DNA from: Blastocladiella emersonii ATCC 22665
Taxonomy: Eukaryota > Blastocladiomycota > Blastocladiomycetes > Blastocladiales > Blastocladiaceae
NCBI GenBank assembly: GCA_025594325.1
Contig: JANHCV010000006.1
Coordinates: 1,860,001-1,924,000 of the forward strand
DNA: 64,000 nt
Reading direction: 5' to 3'
The position numbers were made by a program, and so were the translations under genes. Positions 36,950 through 46,289 of the stretch are shown piece after piece. Under the pieces are notes generated by a model. The model made no database searches. It had not been told where the DNA came from and worked only from the letters and a program-made list of their open reading frames with translations. The number at the start of each line of letters is the position of its first letter. Within the stretch, counting starts at the first letter, position 1.

Positions 36950-37236
36950 GCGGGCGGTGGCGGCGCGGCGGCGGCGGCGGGCGCGGACCGGGTGTGGTTT
37001 TTGTTCACTGGGTGTGTCTCGACTTTTTGATTGTACATGTATTCCCCCCTTGCTACACTCAGTCGCTCTTGCGCTTCGAGGCGAGTCGGGAACTGAGTTG
37101 TGTCGGAGCGAGGTCGTGGCCGTGGCATCGGTCGCGGTCATCGCGGCCATCGACCATCGCTGCTGAACCTCACTCGCTCATGAGTACCGTATCCAAAATC
37201 ATGGGTCTCCTATTCGACTCTCCCCACGCGTACAAC

Positions 37237-40200
37237 TCACGTCGCCGGTGGAATCTCGCCCTCCGCGCCCATCGCGACCGCGGCCGTCTCGTCGTGCGCG
37301 TGAAGATGATGGTGGTGCGAGTGGTGAGCGTGGTGGTGCGGGTGGTGATGGTGGTGCATGTCGGGTGGTGGATGCTGGTGGTGCATCGCCATCTCGGCGA
37401 CCATCTCGGCGCGCTCGGCCGCCGCCGCCGCCTCGGACATGGACCACTGCTCAGCAGCACTCGCCTCCTCGCTGACGGGCGGGCCTGGATCCGCCGCCGC
37501 GGCTGCTGCTGCAGCAGCTGCTGCGACGAGGTGCGGGTGCGCGTGCGGGTGCGCGTGGTGGTGGTCTGGCGGATGCTGCGCGTGCGCGTGCTGCTGGTGC
37601 TGAGCGCCCTTGACGCGGGCGACGTAGCTGCGGAGCCACGGCACGCGGAGGGCCTCGGGCATGGCGAGGAACATGGTGAGCGGTTTCTCGTCGAGGAGCA
37701 CGAACCCGGCGTCGAGCAGGAGCTCCGAGTCGACCGCATCGTCGTCGCTACCGCCCAGCGGGTGCGCGCTGTCACCACCCGTGTGCCGCGACGACAGCCA
37801 CGCCATGGCGGCGGCCATACCCGGATGCGCGGGCGACGCGGTGCTCGTGTGGTGGTGGTCGCCGGGGCTCGCGTGCACGACGGCGAGCGCGGCCGAGAGC
37901 GCAGGCAGGAGCGACGCGAGGGTACCAGACGCGGGCGCGGGCGCGTTGAGCGCCGCGGGACCGCCGTGCTGCATCATGTACTGGGTCAGCGACGTGAGGC
38001 AGGTCACGACGAGCGACGCGAGCGAGGGCGGCGGGGCAGCGGCGGTCGCCGTGCCGTGCGCTTCTGCGGCGGGGTCGTAGTGGTGCGAGTGCGGGTGCGA
38101 CGGTTGCGGCGGCGGAAGGGGCAGCGAGGTGGGCGGGTATGCAAGGGGTTGCTGCTGCTCCTGCTGCTGCGCTGATGGCCGCGGCCGCTTGGCGGAAGCC
38201 GACGCCGACTCGAACACCGCGGGATCGTCGTCGAGCTCGGCGAGCGCGCGCTTGAGCGACGACGACGAGACCGGCTGAGATTGTTGTTCGGGCAGCGGCT
38301 GCGGGGTTGGCGGCGCGGCATGAGCAGCGACCTCGCCACCGTCGCCGTGGGCGAGGACGTAGTCGCCGATCACGTTGGGCGTGCTCGCGGGTTCGAGCGG
38401 GACGCTCGTTGCGTGCTCGTGCTGGTGGTGGTGCATCACGCCCGCGGCCTCGGGCGACCCGGAGCCGGACTGGACGGGCGTGACCATGCCCGTGCCGGGG
38501 GTTGACTCGGCAAGGCTCGCGGCGGCAGCGGCCGCGGCAGCCGCATCCGCGTCCGAGACCTCGGGCTTGGGCGCAATGAGCACGGGCGAGGACCCGTCGG
38601 CGGCGGACCCAGGAGTCACCTCACCGCTGGTCCCCGGCGGCGGGGGCGCGTGGGCGTGGGCGTGGGCGTGTGGTGGCGGCGGGGGCGGAATCGGCGCGCC
38701 GGGGTGCATATGCGGCGGGAGCGCGTGCGGGTGCGGGTGAGGCGGCGGGAGGAGCGGCGGCGGGATCATTCCACCGTACCCGGCGGCGATGGCAGCGGCC
38801 ATGGTAGACGGGCTGAAGCTACTCGTCGGAGGGTATTGAGGGTGGTGTTGATGTTGGTGTGAGCTGCCCGCCGTTCCTGATCCAGCTACTGCTGCTGCTG
38901 CCGCGTCCCCGGCAGCCCACAGCGGCGGTACGTACGAGGACGGCGAGCCGAACGGGAACGCGGCGGGCCCGGGAGCGCCGGCGTGGCCGAGCATGCCCTG
39001 CGGGAGACCCATGCCGGTGCTGAGCCGCTGGTGCACGGCCGCAGCGGCAGCCGCGGCAGCGGCGGCGTCGGTGAGCGGGTCCGAACCGAACGGGCGGTAC
39101 ACACGCATGTAGTTGAGCGCGGCGTTGGCATAGTCGGTGGGCGGCGGTGGCCTTGGGGCTGCGGGCGTAGCGAGCGCGTTGACCGCAGGGGCAGCCGCAG
39201 CACTCGTCGCGAGGCCCGTCGAGATTGCCGTCGTGGGCGGCTGCTGCTGCTGCTGGGCCGGCGCTGGCGGGGGCGAGGAGGCCGGGTTGGGCTGGATCTT
39301 CTTGCCGGTCGTGCGCGGGGGTGGCTGAGCGGGCAGGAGCGGAGGTGGGACATGGTGGTGGGTAGCCGAGGTCGGCGAGACGATGCCGGGGTGGACGAGT
39401 GCGGCGACCGAGGCGGGCGGAGCCGAACCCGCCGACGAAGTCGAGGCAGCCGCGACCGCGTCCTGGGCGTGGACGTGGACATGCCCGCCGGTGATACCGG
39501 CCTTGAGGGCAGCGCTGGCAGCGGCGGCGGCCTTGCCGGCCGAGGAGAGCGCGTACTGGCCCGAGGACGAGGCCATGTTGGACCCGCCCCAGAGGCGGTC
39601 GCACTTGTCGAAGAGGCGGAACGGGTGGACGCGAAACTTGCGCGCGGTGCGGCGGTACGCGTCGCATGCGAGGGCCGAGCAGTAGGCGTCCCAGACCTCC
39701 TCAGGCGCCGTAGGCATGCCGCGCTCCGCGTCCCACACGAACCCCTCGGTCGAGCGCAGCTCGCTGATGGTCTTCCACTCGCGGCGCAGGATGTTGTGGC
39801 GCGACTTGACCTGGTTGCGCTGGAGCGTCATGCCGAAGCGCGTGGCAAGCTCCTCGGTGACGCGCTCCCACTCGGCGGGCTTGAAGGCGGTCTCGAGCGG
39901 CGGGCGCTCCTGCTTGAGGTCGAGCAGTACGTCGATGAGGGCCTCGTCGCGGGTCACGTTCCACTCGGCCTTGCCGGCGGGCGCAGCGGGTGCCGGGGTC
40001 TCGGTCGCGGGGCCAGCGGCGGGGTCTTCTGCAGGTGCAGCGGCCGGATCAGCGGGCAGGGGAGCAGCCGGGTCGGCGAGGAGCGGGGTCGGGTTGGTGA
40101 GGGCGGACTCGAGGAAGGAGAGGCGGCGCGCGGCAGCCGTGGGCTGGATGTGGTGGAACGGGGTCTGCTGCTGCTGCTGCTGCTGCTCCTGCTGCTGTTG

Positions 40201-40743
40201 CGGAGCCGGCGGCGGTTGCTGCTGCGGGGGCAGGGCGGGAGGAAACGCGTGGACGGCTGCCGGCTCGGGTGGCGCCGTGAAGGGTTCCGCGACGCGTTCG
40301 GGCGCGGGAACCGGCACCGGTGGCGGTGCCGGGGCGAGCGTGACAAAGGTCGACACGGACACGGACGGTGCCGGCGTCACGGTGGGCGTGTGGGCGGCCG
40401 AGTTCGGGTGCGACAGCGTGAACGGGTGCGCGATGGCGGGCGACGACATGACCGACTGCGAGGGCATGTGCGGCGACAGCGTGTCGGGCGTGCTCGCAGC
40501 AGCTAGTGCGCCGGGCGCTGAGGCAGAAGACGACGACGACGCGTGCGGCGGCGCTGGCGCGAGCAGATGATGCGGGTGCGGCAGGGCAGCCGTCGTCACG
40601 GGAGCCGAGACGGCCGACAGGGCGGGCGGGGCGGGCGCAGGCGCGACCGGCTGCAAATGGTGGTGGTGCGCCATGGCGGCGGGGACGGCGGCAGACGCAG
40701 CAGCGCCCATCAGCGCCATGGCCATGGACGTGGCGGGGTCCAT
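37237..40743 (-). CDS. Large Myb/SANT-like DNA-binding domain protein
   Basis: Single open frame of 1168 residues. Near residues 260-390 lies a folded domain: WNVTRDEALIDVLLDLKQER, WERVTEELATRFG, RNQVKSRHNILRREWKTISE, GFVWDAERG and EVWDAYC. This is the pattern of the Myb/SANT-like (Myb_DNA-bind_3) domain, whose three helices bind DNA in plant and fungal regulators and transposon-derived proteins. The rest is low-complexity: runs of Gln (about 40170-40200 in DNA), His, Ala and Pro. A transcription-factor role is inferred. The gene lies between two paralogous 7TM genes, convergent with the first and divergent from the second. The homopolymer runs are encoded by near-pure CTG/CAG and GCN repeats and may vary in length. 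Confidence 0.8.
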   Translation of the reverse strand: MDPATSMAMALMGAAASAAVPAAMAHHHHLQPVAPAPAPPALSAVSAPVTTAALPHPHHLLAPAPPHASSSSSASAPGALAAASTPDTLSPHMPSQSVMSSPAIAHPFTLSHPNSAAHTPTVTPAPSVSVSTFVTLAPAPPPVPVPAPERVAEPFTAPPEPAAVHAFPPALPPQQQPPPAPQQQQEQQQQQQQTPFHHIQPTAAARRLSFLESALTNPTPLLADPAAPLPADPAAAPAEDPAAGPATETPAPAAPAGKAEWNVTRDEALIDVLLDLKQERPPLETAFKPAEWERVTEELATRFGMTLQRNQVKSRHNILRREWKTISELRSTEGFVWDAERGMPTAPEEVWDAYCSALACDAYRRTARKFRVHPFRLFDKCDRLWGGSNMASSSGQYALSSAGKAAAAASAALKAGITGGHVHVHAQDAVAAASTSSAGSAPPASVAALVHPGIVSPTSATHHHVPPPLLPAQPPPRTTGKKIQPNPASSPPPAPAQQQQQPPTTAISTGLATSAAAAPAVNALATPAAPRPPPPTDYANAALNYMRVYRPFGSDPLTDAAAAAAAAAAVHQRLSTGMGLPQGMLGHAGAPGPAAFPFGSPSSYVPPLWAAGDAAAAAVAGSGTAGSSHQHQHHPQYPPTSSFSPSTMAAAIAAGYGGMIPPPLLPPPHPHPHALPPHMHPGAPIPPPPPPHAHAHAHAPPPPGTSGEVTPGSAADGSSPVLIAPKPEVSDADAAAAAAAAASLAESTPGTGMVTPVQSGSGSPEAAGVMHHHQHEHATSVPLEPASTPNVIGDYVLAHGDGGEVAAHAAPPTPQPLPEQQSQPVSSSSLKRALAELDDDPAVFESASASAKRPRPSAQQQEQQQPLAYPPTSLPLPPPQPSHPHSHHYDPAAEAHGTATAAAPPPSLASLVVTCLTSLTQYMMQHGGPAALNAPAPASGTLASLLPALSAALAVVHASPGDHHHTSTASPAHPGMAAAMAWLSSRHTGGDSAHPLGGSDDDAVDSELLLDAGFVLLDEKPLTMFLAMPEALRVPWLRSYVARVKGAQHQQHAHAQHPPDHHHAHPHAHPHLVAAAAAAAAAAADPGPPVSEEASAAEQWSMSEAAAAAERAEMVAEMAMHHQHPPPDMHHHHHPHHHAHHSHHHHLHAHDETAAVAMGAEGEIPPAT

Positions 40744-41243
40744 GGTTACGGCGTCGGGGACAGCGGATCGGAGGCGACTACACCAGCGGGCGCGGGTTCG
40801 GCATCAGCGGGCGCGGTTCATAGTGATCCATCGTGGCAGGCATGCATGGGGAGAGGGCGCTCACCTCAGCGGGACGGCTGCAGCGGCAGATGCGCGAGCT
40901 GGCGGGGCAGAGCGAGCGCGAATCGAGACCGACGCGTGCCGGGCAGCCTGGAGAGCGAATCTGTTTTCGCGCGGTTTGGCCGGCTGATCGCCCCCCGAAA
41001 ACGAGTTTCCGCGCATCACCTGCCGTCACGCGACCCGCACCACGTACTGTCTCGCACCGCGTCGCGTCTCGCGCCTCACGCTTCGCCAACGCCCGCCGTC
41101 CCGACCACCCGCAAAATCCGTTGACGGTTACATCGGCCCCGCTGCACTGCCCGTGCCGCCGGTCCCGCCATGCAACCCCGCCTCGATCCCATGCACCGCT
41201 GCCGCCCGCCCGCACCCACGCCGCGGCCGCCCCAACCACCAGC
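40744..41243. promoter_or_regulatory. Divergent promoter region, Myb-like gene and second 7TM gene
   Basis: 500 bp without a supported gene. The block GCGTCGCGTCTCGCGCCT at 41059-41076 lies 168 bp before the 7TM ATG and matches the block upstream of the CNG channel at 17 of 18 positions. Confidence 0.4.
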
Positions 41244-42563
41244 ATGTGCCGCGTCGACAAGGACCCGGTCGCGCAATACGCGTCTCTCGCGCTGTCGGTC
41301 GCCGTCCTCTCCGTGTGCCTGCGCTGGCTCTACACGTCGTGGCTGCAGTGGTCCGCGAACCGCATGCACTCGGCGCGCACGCTCGTCCGGTCCGGCACGC
41401 TGCGCTCCGTGTCGCGGTTCGGCTCGCTCGCCCAGATCGACGTCTCGCTGCTCCTCTACGTCGCGTGGCTCTTCTTCACGCTCGACCAGGCCGCCCTCGT
41501 CGCCTACCTGCTGTCCTACGTCGTCGCGTGCCCCGCCGGGTGCCGCAACTTCATCCCGCCCATCTCGCCCGACTGCCCCGCCGGCGCCTTTGTCTCGCTG
41601 CTCATCCACTTCCAGACCTTCGGCACCACGCTCTTTGTCAGCGCCACCGTCCTGCGCTTCGCCGAGGCCTTCTCGATGCTGTCGTGGCGCCGCTTCATCC
41701 TGTGTCGCGCGCTGCTCGGCTTCCTCGCCCTCGTGTGCCTCACGCGCTTCGTCCTGATGCTCGCGTCGGACGTGTTCGGCAACGACGAGTCGCTGTTCCC
41801 GCGCACTCGCCCCGACTACGATCTCTTCTGGGATATCGTCACGTTCGGTGGCTCGGGTCTTCTCGCCATCGACGGGTTCGTCGACATCGGCGCCCTGTCC
41901 ATGGGCCTGTGGTACATGCGTGACATCGACCGCGAGCTGTCGCTCAGCCAGAACCTCGGCCAGACGTACCGCGCCAGTCTCGGCAACGCGGCGGGAGTGG
42001 GCGCATCGACTGGTGTCCTGTTCGCGCCCTCGGCCTCGACCGTCCAGCTCGCCGATCCCACGCCCGGCGCGCCCAAGCCCGCCGCCTCGCCAACCACTGC
42101 CCACTCGCCCACCGCGGGCACCGCAGGCACCCTGTCCGCGCCACCGCCGGCGCCGCACCCGAGCGTCATGCGCGCGCTGACCGAGGAGCGGCTGCACGTC
42201 CGCCGCGTGCGCGTCGCCATCTGCATCAGCCTCGCCATTCTGCTCACGTTCCCGGTCCTCATGTTCCTGCCCGCGTACCAGGCGCTCCCGCTCGTCGTCG
42301 AGAACACCGTCAACACGACGATGCTCAAGGTCTACGCCATGGCATCGACGTCAGCCATCCGCGGCGCGCGGCGCGTCTCGGCTATTCGGCGGCGCATGAG
42401 CACGCTCGTCGTGCTGGCCGCGGATCTCGTGCCGGACCTCGCGGCAGCGTCGGCCGCGGGACCTGGGCCGGTTGGCGGCGTCGGATCGCCGCGACACTCG
42501 GCGTCGAGTCCGGTGCATGACGGGCCACCACGATTGCAGTTTGATCGCTCCATGAATAGATAA
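41244..42563 (+). CDS. Seven-transmembrane protein, unrecognised family (paralogue of the 35.8 kb gene)
   Basis: Intronless, 439 residues from MCRVDKDP. The open frame continues upstream to 40833, but that part is Arg/Pro-rich leader-like sequence, so I chose the ATG just before the first helix. Seven helices: YASLALSVAVLSVCLRWL, LLLYVAWLFFTLDQAALVAYL, FVSLLIHFQTFGTTLFVSA, FILCRALLGFLALVCL, DIVTFGGSGLLAIDGFVDIG, VAICISLAILLTFPVLMFLP and TTMLKVYAMASTSAIRG. Motifs shared with the 35.8 kb gene: LDQ, CPAGC, SATVLRFAEAFSMLSWRRF, DIVTF and the Arg-rich end of the last helix. A Pro/Ala/Thr-rich loop of about 100 residues separates helices 5 and 6 and is absent from the paralogue. Function unknown. 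Confidence 0.78.
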   Translation: MCRVDKDPVAQYASLALSVAVLSVCLRWLYTSWLQWSANRMHSARTLVRSGTLRSVSRFGSLAQIDVSLLLYVAWLFFTLDQAALVAYLLSYVVACPAGCRNFIPPISPDCPAGAFVSLLIHFQTFGTTLFVSATVLRFAEAFSMLSWRRFILCRALLGFLALVCLTRFVLMLASDVFGNDESLFPRTRPDYDLFWDIVTFGGSGLLAIDGFVDIGALSMGLWYMRDIDRELSLSQNLGQTYRASLGNAAGVGASTGVLFAPSASTVQLADPTPGAPKPAASPTTAHSPTAGTAGTLSAPPPAPHPSVMRALTEERLHVRRVRVAICISLAILLTFPVLMFLPAYQALPLVVENTVNTTMLKVYAMASTSAIRGARRVSAIRRRMSTLVVLAADLVPDLAAASAAGPGPVGGVGSPRHSASSPVHDGPPRLQFDRSMNR

Positions 42564-42619
42564 ATATTTCAGCTCTATATCATACGAATTCAAACAGTAT
42601 CGTGTCCACCTCCTCGAGA

Positions 42620-42915
42620 TCAGCTCATCTTGGTGTTGAGCGAAAAGTTGCGGTACGGGCCGGCCTTGGACAGGTGCTACACGGGCACGCGATGCTGCTG
42701 TCAGTGTTTGATCCTCGGCAGCACGTCGGCAAGAGTGAACGCACCTCGGAGAACTTCTTGCTCACGGTATACCGCTCCTTGGGCATGTCCTTGGGCGCCG
42801 GGACCAGCTTGCCGTACTCGTTGGCCGTCGTCGTGAAGAGCGGGTGCTGCTCCTTGACCCGGTACTGCCACGGTACCTCGTTGACGATCTTGGCCGACGC
42901 TTTCGACTCGGGCAT
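42620..42915 (-). CDS. PIERCE1/2-like axonemal microtubule inner protein
   Basis: Two exons, 42915-42745 and 42676-42620, joined in phase 0 across a 68-nt GTGCGT...GTGTAG intron; 75 residues. HPLFTTTANEYGKLVPAPKD is followed by KKFSEHLSKAGPYRNFSLNT. This is the pattern of the PIERCE1/PIERCE2 (C9orf116/C15orf65) family, in which a YG-x-x-x-P segment is followed by FS/FT-x-x-L-x-x-x-G-x-YRN-x-x-LNT. Those proteins bind inside the doublet microtubules of motile cilia. The final residues are encoded only after the intron, so the gene is easily missed. It implies that the organism builds a motile flagellum. It is divergent from TSR3, 335 bp apart. Confidence 0.85.
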
Positions 42916-43250
42916 GGTGCTTGCGGGTGGTGGTGGTGGTGCGGGTTCTTGGACACGGAGACGCGGATGGGCGGAGGACAGTGTAACGTTCCGCCGGAAC
43001 GGGAAACGAGGACGACGCGGAGCCTACGCTGCCGGCCATATTATCTCGCACTTTGCTGACGCGCGATGCGAATGCGCGCGAAAACGCGTCTTCAAAAGTG
43101 TCTCGCATCCAGTGCGTGACCGGACAACCCCGTCAGGTGACGCGCAGCAGCGCCACTTTCTCTGCCGCTGCCGATCCTCTCGCTTTCTCCACCCCAGACC
43201 GCCACGGCGACGCACGAAGCTCACGCATCACCCACGTAACACACACTGCA
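42916..43250. promoter_or_regulatory. Shared promoter region of PIERCE-like gene and TSR3
   Basis: 335 bp between two divergent start codons. Around 43035-43045 is an AT-rich patch (CATATTATCTC) in otherwise GC-rich DNA. No further gene is supported. Confidence 0.35.
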
Positions 43251-44560
43251 ATGGGCCGCGGCCATCGATTCGGAACGCACGGCGGCGGCGCCGGCAGCAA
43301 GGCCGCGCGCTACGCGGGCAGCGCGGCGAGCGCGGGCGACCTGGACGGCGAGGGCGGCGTGCAGCACGCGGCCATCAAGGTGCCGCTCGCCATGTGGGAT
43401 TTCGAGCACTGCGACCCGAAGCGGTGCTCGGGCAAGAAGCTGGCGCGCCTCGGCTTGATCCGCACCCTCAAGGTGTCGCAGCGGTTCGCCGGCATCATCC
43501 TGAGTCCCGAGGGGAAGCGCGCCATCAGCCCCGCCGACCGCGATATCGTGCGCCAGCACGGCCTCTGCGTCGTCGAGTGCTCGTGGGCACGCCTCGACGA
43601 GGTGCCCTTTAACCGCATCAAGTCGCCGCACGACCGACTGCGTACGCGCCTTGCTCGCCGCTTTTTCGGGTGAGGGCGCTGTGTTGATGGCTCTGGTGAT
43701 GAATGCGTCTAGTGCCCTTCCTCGTCGCGTCCAACCCCGTCAACTACGGCCGCCCGTGGCGCCTCAACTGTGTCGAGGCCCTAGCCGCGTCGTTCTACAT
43801 CACCGGTACGGCTCGACTTTTCGTTGCTCAGTATGACACCTCGCTGACACCCTGCGTCGAAGGCTTCAAGGACTACGGTGACGAGCTCATGAGCCGATTC
43901 ACCTGGGGCCACGCCTTCTACGAGCTCAACGAGTACGACTCCTCGCCTCGCCAGCTCGTTTCCGCGCCCGCTCACCGTCTTCGCGTCTCGGTAGGACCCT
44001 TTTCGAGCTGTACTCTAAGTGCAAGGACTCGGCCGAAGTCGTCGAGGTCCAGAACAAGTACATTAAGGAGCTCGAGGAGGAGCACGGTACGCTGTCAATG
44101 CATTTCAGTCTCATTCTCGCACGCTCTAACCGTCTTGAAATGCGTGCGTGTAGCTTCCTCTCGCCGCCGCACCGCCATGACCAACGGCGACGAGGGCGAC
44201 GAGCTGTTTGTCAACACGAACCGCATGGCGCCCATCGGCTACACCAAGAACGCCGATGCTTCCTCGTCCGACAACGACAGCGAGAGCGAGGCCGAGGCCA
44301 AGGCGGCTCCGGCGCCCGCTCCCCAGCCCGCGCGGCGAACCACCAACATCTTCGGCGGCGACTCTTCGTCCGACGAGGATGACAGTGACGACGACGACCA
44401 GCCGCGCGCCTCGGCGCTGCCGTCGCGCAAGTCGGGCGGGATCGAGGCCGACCTGCCACCAGGGTTCAGCGACGACGAGGACGAGGACAGTGAGGACGAG
44501 GAGGAGAGCTTGCCGACCAAGGCAATGGTCGACCGGTTCGGAAACTTGATTGTTGAGTAA
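43251..44560 (+). CDS. TSR3: 18S rRNA aminocarboxypropyltransferase Tsr3
   Basis: Five exons: 43251-43641, 43713-43805, 43863-43932, 43995-44086, 44154-44560; 350 residues. Tsr3 transfers the aminocarboxypropyl group from S-adenosylmethionine to N1-methylpseudouridine of 18S rRNA during late cytoplasmic 40S maturation. Signature stretches: WDFEHCDPKRCSGKKLARLG (N-terminal RLI-like region), ILSPEGKRAISPADRDIV, CSWARLDEVPFNRI, LLPFLVASNPVNYGRPWRLN, CVEALAASFYITGFKDYGDE and FTWGHAFYELNETLFELYSK. The tail is acidic and Ser-rich, as in many orthologues. Each junction restores a conserved motif; the 43806-43862 intron ends in GAAG rather than GTAG. Confidence 0.94.
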
Positions 44561-45038
44561 CAATTAAAGCGCGTTGTTTGATCGAAATAGTGATGGCGAA
44601 CGAGCCCGACGTGACTCCGTCCGCTGCGTCCGCGCGTCCGCGCCCACACGCTCCGCTCGACCCGCGTGCACCATGAACGTGTGCCGCTGCGTTCAGCACT
44701 GCTGGCCGCAGCGTGTGGCGAGGGTGCGGCGCTCGCCCCTCGTGGCGAGCAGCGGCCGGCCGGGTTCAGTGCCGAGCGAGTCGACGGGCGCCCACGCCAT
44801 TTCCCCAGCCTCGACGCCCAGGCCGCACCGCCGCGGCACCGCGGCCGCTCATATTTTTGGCCGCTGCAGCCGAAATGAAGCACGGCGTGACGCGACACGT
44901 CCGAAGAGGGCGGGGCGGACTATAAAGTCGCGGGTCCCCCTCGCCCCTCCATCAACGCTGCGATCACACACACTACAAGTAGAGAGCTGGCCTCTTACCC
45001 CACACCCACCCTCATCACCCAAGACGCACATATTCAAC
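44561..45038 (+). promoter_or_regulatory. Promoter and leader of the Gly/His repeat gene
   Basis: 478 bp from the TSR3 stop to the next ATG. It contains the TATA motif annotated separately at 44916-44930, about 110 nt before the ATG, and a CAC/CAT-rich leader ending in TATTCAACATG. Confidence 0.6.
44916..44930 (+). promoter_or_regulatory. Core promoter TATA element CGGACTATAAAGTCG
   Basis: CGGACTATAAAGTCG lies 109 nt before the ATG of the Gly/His repeat gene. The identical 15-mer occurs in the correct orientation upstream of the secreted repeat protein at 60.9 kb. GACT-ATAA-AGTC is nearly palindromic around the TATA core. Confidence 0.7.
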
Positions 45039-46289
45039 ATGACTTTCGCTCCCGTCTGCCCTCCTCCCCAGCCCCAGCCCTGCCCTCCAGCTGGCGGGCA
45101 CGGTAGTGGATCTGGATCGCACCACGGCGGCGGCGGCGGCGGTGCCCAGCACGGCGGCGCCCATAACTCGACTGGCGGCGGCGCTCATCACGGTGGTGGC
45201 CATTCGACTGGCGGCGGCGTTCATCACGGTGGTGGCCATTCGACTGGCGGCGGCGCTCATCACGGCGGAGCCCACAACTCGACGGGCGGCGGCGCTCATC
45301 ACGGCGCAGGCCAGCATCAGGGCGGCGGCGCCCATAACGGCGCAGGCCAGCACCAGGGCGGCGGCTCGGCCCACCACGGCGGAAACGGCTCGGGATCGGG
45401 TAACCACAACCAGCATGATGGAGGCTACATTGGCGGCGGCGGCGCTCACAACGGAGGCCACTCGACGGGCGGCGGCGCCCACAGCGGCTCGGGATCGGGC
45501 GGGAACCACGGCGCTGGCCAGCACCAGGGCGGCGGTTCGGCCCACGGCGGAAACCACCACAACCAGCACGATGGGTCCTCGTCGGGCGGCTGGAACTCGG
45601 GCCACGGCGCTGGCCAGCATCAGGGCGGCGGTTCGACCCACAGCGGAAACCACCAGCAGCACGATACTGGCTACTCGGGCGGCTGGAACTCGGGCTCTGG
45701 CCAGCACAGCGGAAACGGCCAGTGGAACTCGGGGCACGGCTCGACGGGCTCGGGTAACCACCAGAACCAGCACCAGCACGATGGATCGTCGTCGGGCGGC
45801 TGGAACTCGGGCCACGGTAGCAGCAACGGCGGGCAGTGGAACTCGGGCTCTGGCCAGCACAACGGCGGCGGCCAGAACCAGCACGATGGATCGTCGTCGG
45901 GCGGGTGGAACGCGGGCCACGGCAGCTCCGGGAACGGCCAGTGGAACCACGGCGGCCAGGGCAACTGCGACTACTCGTCGGGCGGCGGCGCGGGCAGCTC
46001 GCACTCGGAGTGGGGCCACTCGCAGTGGTCGTGGGGCGACGCCGGGTACTCGTCGGGCGGCGCCGGTGCGGGCAACCCCGCTGGCGTGCCAGGCGAGATG
46101 CACATCATGCCCATCAACCAGCACCAGGTCGACGTCGCGCAGGGCGGCGCGGGCGCCGGCGACATGAGCATGCACATCATGCCGTTCGGCGACGAGCTGT
46201 CGGCGGCCATGGCCTCGGCCCACGCTTCGGCCGGCGCTCACTCGTCGTTCGACATGTCGTCGGTCATCGCAGCTCACCCCGGCTGCTAA
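45039..46289 (+). CDS. Gly/His/Ser-rich repeat protein
   Basis: Intronless, 416 residues from MTFAPVCPPPQPQ. Residues about 25-310 are imperfect repeats built from GGGAHHGGGHSTGGG, then QHQGGGSAHHGGN, then DGSSSGGWNSGHGSSGN units. The last 100 residues are less repetitive and contain two MHIMP copies (EMHIMPINQHQVD and MSMHIMPFGDELS). There is no N-terminal signal peptide or membrane helix. Composition (Gly, His, Ser, Asn, Gln, Trp) suggests a disordered, possibly metal-binding or condensate/structural protein; no homologue is recognised. A strong TATA box and the absence of introns suggest high expression. Confidence 0.7.
   Translation: MTFAPVCPPPQPQPCPPAGGHGSGSGSHHGGGGGGAQHGGAHNSTGGGAHHGGGHSTGGGVHHGGGHSTGGGAHHGGAHNSTGGGAHHGAGQHQGGGAHNGAGQHQGGGSAHHGGNGSGSGNHNQHDGGYIGGGGAHNGGHSTGGGAHSGSGSGGNHGAGQHQGGGSAHGGNHHNQHDGSSSGGWNSGHGAGQHQGGGSTHSGNHQQHDTGYSGGWNSGSGQHSGNGQWNSGHGSTGSGNHQNQHQHDGSSSGGWNSGHGSSNGGQWNSGSGQHNGGGQNQHDGSSSGGWNAGHGSSGNGQWNHGGQGNCDYSSGGGAGSSHSEWGHSQWSWGDAGYSSGGAGAGNPAGVPGEMHIMPINQHQVDVAQGGAGAGDMSMHIMPFGDELSAAMASAHASAGAHSSFDMSSVIAAHPGC
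45115..45960 (+). repeat. Coding tandem repeat region (GGC/CAC-rich)
   Basis: Imperfect repeats of about 36-60 bp within the Gly/His/Ser gene, for example repeated units around GGCGGCGCTCATCACGG and later around CACGATGGATCGTCGTCGGG. High identity between neighbouring units suggests recent expansion by slippage or unequal exchange. Confidence 0.8.

Noticed and set aside
40833-41243. Upstream 137-codon extension of the second 7TM gene
   Set aside because: It is Arg/Pro-rich and promoter-like, and contains the shared 18-bp block; the ATG at 41244 directly precedes the first helix.
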